From Diphasiastrum complanatum (Eukaryota > Streptophyta > Lycopodiopsida > Lycopodiales > Lycopodiaceae): a stretch of DNA of 64,000 nt. The notes under the pieces are model-generated. The model was not told the DNA's origin and made no database searches. It saw only the letters and a list, made by a program, of their open reading frames with translations. Location of the stretch: assembly GCA_029204225.1 (NCBI GenBank), contig CM055103.1, forward strand, positions 5,640,852 to 5,704,851, given 5' to 3'. Below are positions 37,901 to 47,600 of the stretch, piece by piece. A program made the position numbers and the translations under genes. Every line of letters starts with the position of its first letter. Positions within the stretch are counted from its first letter, which is position 1.

Positions 37901-40732
37901 ATTCATGTTTAATTCATGTAGATGGAATTTCTCTTTCCTAAGCAATTCATGCTTTGTTCAACTGATATTGTGCTTTGGGCTTTGAACAGTGCAAAATGTC
38001 TGAAGCTTCTACATTTTCCACCATTTGACTGTTTTTTCCCCTTTGCAGAGATGATGATAAGGGTATCTCTATGATGGCCCGTCACGAGTATCCAATTGAC
38101 TCTTGTCGAAAGTTTCATCGGACAGACCTTAAAATGACAGAGCTTGCTTCAGACATTGCAATGATGTCTGAGCACAAGTCAGATTTGAAAAACATGGCTG
38201 ATGATGAGTTTGACAACAAGCCAGACCTTGAAACAACGGCTGGTGATGAGAATGATGCACATACTGCAAAGGATATCAGAGAGAACACAGAAACTAACAA
38301 AGTAAAATTAGAAAAAACAGCTACTCGTGGAACATCGGGAAAGACAAGAAAAGGGGATGGTGTATGGAAGGGAGAGCAGGGAAGTTTGAAGTCCAAGCTT
38401 GGGGACATTCTTGGATATGGACCTGTGCTTTGTGAGCACATAATCTTGGATGCTGGACTGCATCCAAGTCTGACTACAAGTACCAAAAATGAGGGTATAA
38501 GTCTGTCAAGTTTAGGTGCTGAGCAAATACAGTCCTTATCTGTGGCTTTAGCAAAGTTTGAGGACTGGCTGGAGAGTGTTATCAAGGGAATCACCATACC
38601 AGAGGGTTACATTTTTATGCAGAATAAAGCAGCAAAGAAGAAGCAAGTAACTTCTGAGAATGTAGAGCAGCAGCATGGAAAGGTATGGTATATTTGCTTG
38701 GACATAAAAGTTCACGTATTTTACTATTTTTGAGAAATGCCTAACAGATAGCTATGTACAGCTCTAAAGATCAGCACTCTCATCTGCTTAGTTGAGTTTA
38801 GTATCTTTTGTCCAATAATGGCTGATATTACTGTTTTGGCTACTTACACACATTCACCAAAATCATTGAAAACACTCAATGATATGATGAGTATATCAAT
38901 TTGAATACAGAACTGTTGACAATAAGGTGTATAGCTACTTGTACAATTAAGTCTACACAACCATGAGGTCACTAATAAAGCTCAATGCTCTTAAATTTCA
39001 AAGTATAGGCTCTTCTGCAATAAGATGAACACACCCTTGAAGAGAGACAAGCATATATCTCACATTGCATAATTGAAAATCACATAGTGAGAGAAATTTG
39101 CAAACTGAAAAATTACGAAGAAAACAGGTCCACCTTCTCATGCGGAATCTGTGAAGGTTTTTTACCAATTTTTTTTTTACGTGCACCTTCAGGGTGCTGG
39201 AAGGTGCATGTAAAATAATTTACCTTATTTTACACACACCTTCCACTCAGAAGATGCGTATTTAAAATTATTTACGAAAAAAAGGTAGAAGATGTTTTCA
39301 TGCCAGGGAAGGTCCACCTCCTTGGGCCTTCCGCTGTCAGAAGGGCCTTCTGCCTCGGGCTACCGACCTCAGCGGAGGCCCTTCTCCGGTGGGATGGCCT
39401 CCGAGGGCGACACCCACTCCCCCAAATCACAGATAAGCAGAATGCTTCATGTAGATTTTAAATGAAGTTCGGTTTTTCTTATCTGTAAAAGGACCTGGGA
39501 CATATGGACCAAATGTGAAGAGATACTAGCCTCTACGAAAGTTAATCTCTCATTTATCAATCTGGAAAAATCACTGTAGAACAAGTTTTTTGTGCTCTGT
39601 TCCCTATCTTCTCTAGTTATGAACTGAATGCTTTGTTGTGTGCTCTGATCTTCAATATGGTAGCAGAGCAGGTTCAGATCAACAGCTGCCAAGATGAATC
39701 TTTTGTCTGCAAGATATACTGCAGATAAATAGAGAAAAAGAAATGTGTTAAACATATAAGAGTTTAACTCATTGTTTGTATCATTTTCTGTAATCCCACC
39801 TTTCCAGTGTGAAGCTTTTTTGGAAATTGCTGCCTTGTGTGCACTGATACTCATGAATCTATGTTGTCCTTGTTGCAAATTAAATGCAGCCCACAAGCCC
39901 CATTCCTAATTGTAATGTGCAGCTCAATCAGCTGTGCAATCTGTGCTGAAAGGCAATGATGTTTGGATGCTGTGCAATCTGCGCATACGTACTGGTAGAG
40001 TATGATAGGATCCCATATGTCTGATGTAGAAGGAGAAGGCTGATTTCCAGCTGTGCGAATTTGGGAAGTTCTGGATGATTTCCTTAAGGCAGCTGTGACA
40101 ACCAATATCATTTCAGCTTTTTGCTTTCTGCTCTGCTCCATGCGAAAATTCAGCTTGTTACAGTTCGGTGTGGATCTGCCCACATGCAAACACATCTCTA
40201 TGACTAATGCCATTTTTCCACGTTGTTCGCGATGTGGCATTTGAAGCTCTCAGTGATCTATTGTAATCTCAAGAAAGCATTTCGCTTTCTCAATAGCATT
40301 TTGGGTATCTGCAATATCACATACCCTAATATTCAGAGCCTTATTTTCTCGAAGCTTCTCATCCGAAAGAGTGGCTAAAATAACTGATGAGATAGGTCTA
40401 GTTGGTTTACCTCCTTTCTTTAGTACGGTGTTGTATCCTTCAAGCTGCCCCTTTCTTGCTTTGTCTTGGCCTGCAGTTTCTTCGATTTGGCCTCAAGGTC
40501 CGTTATCTTACTACTCATCTTTGTTTTCTTGTCTAGGAGTGTCATTATCGTGTCATGGAGTAGCATGATTTCCCTTTTCATTGTCCTAAGTTAAACACCA
40601 AGCAATTCCATGAAATGCCAAGTAGGAGTGTACGGCTCCAGCACTTTCGAAGTGCTGTAAAGGTTGAAATTGGGTGTAGAAAGGAGGGTTAGTAGTAGAG
40701 GTGCTACTGAAAAAAAGAGGGGGGGTGTTACT

Positions 40733-40794
<62 letters not shown>

Positions 40795-41558
40795 AAGAAG
40801 AAGAAGCTTTATTGTTAACGTCTTTTCCACGCCCAAAGGCGTATAAGACGAGACAAGTACATCAGATAAAGTGGAACCAAGACGGAGCAATGCCGTCAAA
40901 CAACACAACTAAAAACCAAACTAAAGTAGGAAGAGGATAATAATATCTCATTCCCAAGAATAATGTGGGCACACACGCAAGTGGCCATATCGAAGCTCTC
41001 GCTAATTCAAACTCAAAACCCAATCAATAGCGCCAAAATGCACTCACGCAGGAGGCGACGTTGTGCTAATAACAATGTCATAAAAAATTGGACGACCATC
41101 GTGAAATAAAACTTTCTGACCTTTGACTCTAGCTTCTGACATAAGTTTTTTCCGCTCTTCCCACTGAAGAGGGGTAAGATCTTCTTCTAGGTATTGATCG
41201 GTGCCTCTAAGGCAGCCTCATCTACGAAGAACTGTCCGTCTAGAATCTTTGTTTGAGAAGGCTGGAATTTCCCACGCCACACTGCAACCACAGGATCCGC
41301 GGGAACAGAAAATGTAGATGAAATGTAATCATTAACTTGTTTCAGTAAAACGTTTCCTCCCCTTCAAACTTTACCCCTCGTAGCCTTGCGTTTAGGGTCT
41401 TTGATGCTCGTTTTTCTTGTTCCTCCATAGCTTTTACCACTACCTGTTTAGAGTTAGTGGTTCCCCTAGCAATGTCAGCCCAAGATTTCTTCGTATTTTG
41501 CGAGCCCTTCCTGAAGCTCATCATGAAGCTTCTGAATAGACGCAATGTCAATGTCTTT

Positions 41559-41620
<62 letters not shown>

Positions 41621-44600
41621 TGTATGTATGTCATGAATGGTTGAATCTATGCATGTGCAGATGTACGATGAGTTTTCCCCGTTGATATTGAGACAATATA
41701 TGGGTCGAGAGCATGTCCTAATGGGAACTTTTGATGCAGCAATGGATGAGTTCTTTAGCAAAATTGAAGGTCAAAGAGCAGAAGAACAGCGGAGAGTTCA
41801 AGAAGATTCCGCTTTATCAAAACTTGGAAAGATCCGCACAGATCAGGTGCCTTAGTCCTTTCCTCCTTTGAATTTGCAAATCACTTGTTGTTTTGAGTTT
41901 AACTGAGACTTCTGTCAGCTAAAATATTTGAATGGATAAGGCCTGTCAAAGAGGCACTTTGCTGGATGTGTTTTATAAAGTACATGTTTAGTTGGGATTC
42001 TGGGTTCTTCTTTAATGGGAGCATGTATTGATGCTATTGCAGACTAACAGGGTTCAAGCATTGAAGAGAGAAGTTGATCAATCTGTTCACATGGCAGAGC
42101 TGATTGAATACAATTTAGAGGATGTTGACTCTGCAATTTTGGCTGTGCGCACAGCTCTTGCTAATGGTATGGACTGGAAAGACCTCGCACTCATGATCAA
42201 GGAAGAGAAAAAGGCGGGTAATCCAGTTGCAGGGATAATCCATAGTCTTCAGCTTGAGAAGAATCAGATTACTCTACTTTTGAGTAACAACCTTGATGAG
42301 ATGGATGATGAAGAAAAGACTCAACCAGTTGACAAGGTTTTCCAAAATCCTCCATTATGTCATTAGATCTACTTTCCTATATGTATGTGTGAAATTCGCT
42401 GTGGTACAATGAAAAGTTAGTAAGAACCTATGTAAGGGGGGGGGGGTACCAAAGTATGTGCAAGACATCTAATCCATTGCATACTTTATTGGCTGACTTT
42501 TATATCTTCACATTTTTGATAAATTGGTTAAGAAACGTTGGCATATTCTTAACTTGAGGAAGGTGTCACATGCACTCTGTTTGTTTTACGATTGTAAATG
42601 AGCAATAATTGGTGTCACATACTCATCTATTAATGAGTTGCAATTGAAAGAATCATCCTGAACTGTTTTCTTTGGTTAAAATGAGAGGTTCAATAATTTG
42701 GAAAACTGTGATGTGCTGCTTTTATCACATAGAATTGCCGAAGTATAGTGTGTTTGTAGATTTTGGTAGTTCATACGATTGGCACTTATTTCCATTTACT
42801 CACCCAGAATTTCTTGGTCTGAATGTTAACGAGCTTTTCCTTCATGAGCCTCTCTTTTTAGTTTCATCTTTGTCAATAAGTTGGAACAGTTGCTTCTTGT
42901 CCAGAGTCTTCTGAAAATCATGCACACTGATGGTCATTTGATTTTAGTCTCTAGAAATATACTTTTCTATATGACTGCTTTTCCTACTTTTTATGGAAAC
43001 AATGTCTATGTTTGGCATTATATGTTTACAGGTGGAGGTAGACATTGGTCTTTCAGCACATGGAAATGCACGTTATTGGTTCGAGGTGAAAAAGAAGCAA
43101 GCAATGAAGCAGGAAAAAACTGTTGCTGCTCATGCCAAAGCTTTCAAGGCTGCTGAGAAAAAAACTCAGCAACAACTTGCACAGGTACTGTACTATCAGA
43201 TACTCTATATTTAGTACACGTTTATTGTTTTCAGAGTTGTCATACATGAGAGTTTAGTTTCTGTTGGAATGGTCAGATTGGATGACATGAGTTTTTCACG
43301 TTTTTCTAGATTTATTCTTCACCTAGGTTATGCATTAAGGTCAAATCTGATGCTTTTGCATGGAGTAAGAGCAAGTTTGCATGAACCTTATCCGCAAGGA
43401 TTGGTTTTCACTATTTGGTTTCAAGAATTTGGTACAACTTGTTTTTTTTACCCCTGGACGCTGATAAGGTAATATTGAAATCCTGTCCCCTAAATTATGA
43501 AGAATGAGGCTACGTTATTTTGACAATAGGAACTGATTTGCTTTATGTAATATGCAGGCAAAAGTTATATTGTCTATCTCACACATTCGTAAGGTGCACT
43601 GGTTCGAAAAGTTTAATTGGTTTATCAGTAGCGAGAACTACTTGGTCATAAGTGGTCGTGATGCGCAACAAAATGAGATCCTTGTGAAACGATACCTAAA
43701 GAAAGGGGATCTGTAAGTTTCGTATCATCATCTATCTTATTGATAGTAATTGAGTGCCTGCATGTGTTCTACATGAGAATTTTCTTGTGTATGTTTGTGC
43801 TGTACTATGCTTATTATGTCATGTTATATACATTACATATTTCACATACAAACATTCATGTACTCTTTATAGGAAAAGACGTATTATTGGCCTTTATATG
43901 CGATGATTCATTTGGGGGAAATTAATTGAACTCCCAACGAGAAACATGGCCTGTTTCAAATCCAATATTTAAAAAATGTACTGACGTTTGCTCTCCTTCC
44001 ACGTGTACAAATTTGGCAAGTTGTCTTGTAAAGCTGATCATGAGCTCGTGCTGCTGCCATAATCTCATGTCATGTGATGTTTGAAGTAGCTTGCTTGAGG
44101 ATGCCCTTTGATACATGCTACAACCTGTGGAGGTCTGCCTGCACTCGACTTCTCTCTTTCACATTGTGCACATATACCATCTGTATAAGTGCTCTATAGG
44201 TGACTGGTGATCACACTTTGCGTGAGAGGCTCAATGATGACTGCAATTGTGATAAGTGATTGACCATGCAACATGAGCCCTTTTTTCTTTTATGAATAGA
44301 TACAGTCTATTTTATTGGTGTTACAAGTAGGTTTTATGCAGATACCCAGCCATTATCTAGGAAGAACCTCTTGATCCTTGAACTTGTCGCACTTCTATTT
44401 TCTGTGCTTGCTTCACCCAAAACTACTCATCTCTAATCTCAAAAGAGGATTGATGTTAAGATGTGCTTCTACTTCTGCGTTTCAAGGATGCTTTGCTTCG
44501 TCACTAACCAAAGCATTGGATCCACCAAAATGCATGCAAAGAGAGAGGTAGACAACCTTGATGCAAAATCCTCAAGGGATCCCTATTGCATTAGAAACCC

Positions 44601-47600
44601 ACCCAAGCAGTAGATATGACATCCTCTTTGAGACCAAAGGTGGAATGAATGAAAGCATTTGCCTCAGCCACGAGGTCCTTACCCGCAAAAGAAGCTCCCC
44701 TAACTCTGACATTGAGGGCCTTGAGATCTCTTTTTTGATGTTCTTGAATAGATTCAGAAATAACCTACTTAGATCCCTTGAGCACGTCGGCCCAAGAACT
44801 CTTCGATTCCTGAAATTGCTGCTCCAAGGAGTGAACCCGCTCTTGAAGCTGCTTTGCCATGTCTTCTGAATCTGAATTGCCACCTTCTTCTGCTTCCTCT
44901 TCATCTGATTCCAATCCATTCTTGAGGTAAGTAACATCAACCTCAAGAATGCCAACTTTGCCCTGGAGGGCCAAAACCGTATTCTCCAGAGTGGAGATTT
45001 GGAATGCTTGTTGCTTGATTAACGCAAGCAAGGACACATTGGTCTCTTGAAGAGACTCAATAAAGCGAGGGAAATCAGACGAAAAATCAGCCGAAAGAGG
45101 TGGAAACAAAGAGGAGGAAGATGAAGGGGTGAAAGAAGGAGAGGAGGAAGAAAGAGTAGAAGGGGTAGTGGCAATAGGAGAGGAGGTAGAGGTTTTGTGA
45201 GGGGAAGCAGGAGGGGGAGGGGGTTTGGTCAAGGTAAAGGGATTTGAGGCCGTAGTAGGGATGGCTGAGAAAACAAAGGGAGCAATAGGGATCTTCTCCT
45301 CTCAAGTTAGGTGAAAATCCAACATGTAATAAGGAGACTAATTGACCTTTTTTGTCCTAATAGGTCAATCTTACCTAACCCTAGAGTTATGCCATTTTGA
45401 TGGTTAGGTGATCAACTACCTCCATGATTTGAGGAGTTTGGTCGTATAACTTAGGAATCATGACCAAACAAACCTAACTAACCCTATGAATGATATCTAG
45501 CCTATCTAGGGTAGCCTACACACATGGCAACATGGATTCACACGTGTGGGACCCACCTATGTACAAATTTACATAGTTTAATCAAGCTAAAATTGCCAAT
45601 TTTGACAATTTTTTCATAGTACTAAAGTATTTATAGGCCACTATTTTGAGAAACAATAGAAAGCAGACTTCAATAACCTTATGCATTTATCTTAGAAAAT
45701 TGCCCTTTGATTTTGGGCTAGCTCAGATGAGTCCAAGTCAAATGTTTTGTGACAATCAAAGTGCTATTGCATTGTCACTAATTCCTAAGTTTTATTCTAG
45801 GCGTAAACATACTGAGATTAAGTATCATTATGTTAGAGAAAAAGTCGTAGATAGAGAAGTCATTTCTTTTTTCTGTAAAACACAGTTCATGCTGTAGACA
45901 TTTTTACTAAGGCTCTAAATTTTTAGAGCCATAATAAATTTTGTGAGGTGCTCAAGTTATGCTCGTCCAACAGAGGCATCTCCGCTACTAACGACTAGGG
46001 TCCATACGGTCATAACTCCGCTATTGACGACTAGGGTCCATACGGTCATAACTCCGCCTACTGACATCCTGTTAGGCACTCACACCGGGTCACTGCCTAT
46101 GACGCACCGGAACCAATGGTCCATTGGTGTCCATCCCAACATCTTTTGTAGATCTTTGTAGTTTTTTGATTTGTTCAAATCTAGTTTCTTGAGGGTCACA
46201 AAATCAATCTGTAGAGTCATTTTACAAGTGTGTACTTTGTGTACAAGTACTTTCTCATTGTGGCATCAATAGGAGGTGTCCTATTGGAGGCAAGTAAAAG
46301 TTTCAAGTGTTTGTAAAAGAGGGCATTTGGCAAAAGAGTGCTTAAGAAAGAAAGAGCCACAAGGCAAGCAAGAAATCTAGTTCAAGAAGGTGGTAATAGT
46401 CACTTCGAGGAGTCACTTATGGTGTCCAATTTTCCTTCAACAAGCTTCAAAGGTGAAGATGATCCTTGGTGGATAGATAGTGGGGCTATCTCCCACATGA
46501 CAAGTCACAAAAAGTATTTCTCTCATTTTGTTGGGTGTAAGAAATTCATTCATGATGCAAATGATTGTAAATTTAAGATTGAGGGAGAGGGGGTAGTCCA
46601 TATATGTCTTGGATCTACCAAGAAAGCCAAGCTTGAGGGTGTTCTTTATGTTCCTAGCATAGCAAGGAATTTGTTATGTGTTGGGCAACTTTTGGACAAA
46701 GGATTCTTTGTTAGATTTGTTGGAGATGCTTGCTTGACCATGAAGAGTGGTAAAATCATTGCAAGAGGGATCAAGTTTGGAACGCTTTTAGGCGTGATGC
46801 TTGTATAAAAGCTAATCATGATGGAATGATGGCCGAGGAGGAAATAGCACAAGTGGAGTTATGTCAAAAGGAATTGGATCTTTCCAATCACCAATTCATG
46901 GATGCTATGTGCAAGGAGTCGTCTACTCTTGAGATTCCTAAATCTTTGGCAAAAGGTGGTGATGTAAGAAAGGCATGTGCTTCGGCTAAAGAACCTAAGT
47001 CGCACTTTCCAAGTTCTACCACAAACTTATCAACATCCTTGGAACCTTGATAGATATGATTTTTTCTATTTCATATCATCAAGAGTTGTGATGTTTAACA
47101 TCTTGTGTAGATGTGTTAAGAAACGAAGTTGGCAGCTTGTGTAGCTACATCATCATTTGTTGATGAAGCAACTTCATGTGATAGCTATGATGCTTTGATG
47201 GAGTACAAGACTTTGGTGTTTTGTGATTTTCCATTGGATATCATGTCATTGGCATATGATTAGTATATCCATCTACTTGCTCTCGGATTTTATGCAAGTA
47301 AGATTGGTTATTTCATCCATGAGTTGGATGATTGTGGTTTTTCATGTTTTGAGGCATTTTGTAAGCTTTTTATGAGAATAGTGAATCATCCTCAAAGGAC
47401 ACTTATATCCATAAGCAAGTATGTAGAATCATTGGCATAGGTTAGCTTGTGCATAACCCCAAGAGCCATTAGGGCAAATAGTCATGTTTTTCAAGTTAGA
47501 AGCAAGTTTCTTTGATTCTAGCTTTTCTCAAGAGGTGCAATTTGATTGGATGGCCACAAATTTGTATGAGACTTCAGGAGGACCAAATGACAAGTGAAGG

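Noticed and set aside
38115-38597. 160-residue minus-strand open frame
   Set aside because: It lies exactly antisense to NEMF exon 5, whose plus-strand frame matches the family, so it is a shadow.
39447-39896. 149-residue minus-strand open frame as a host gene
   Set aside because: No recognised domain, no start or splice context, and it lies in an intron beside LINE-like scraps; listed only as unrecognised.
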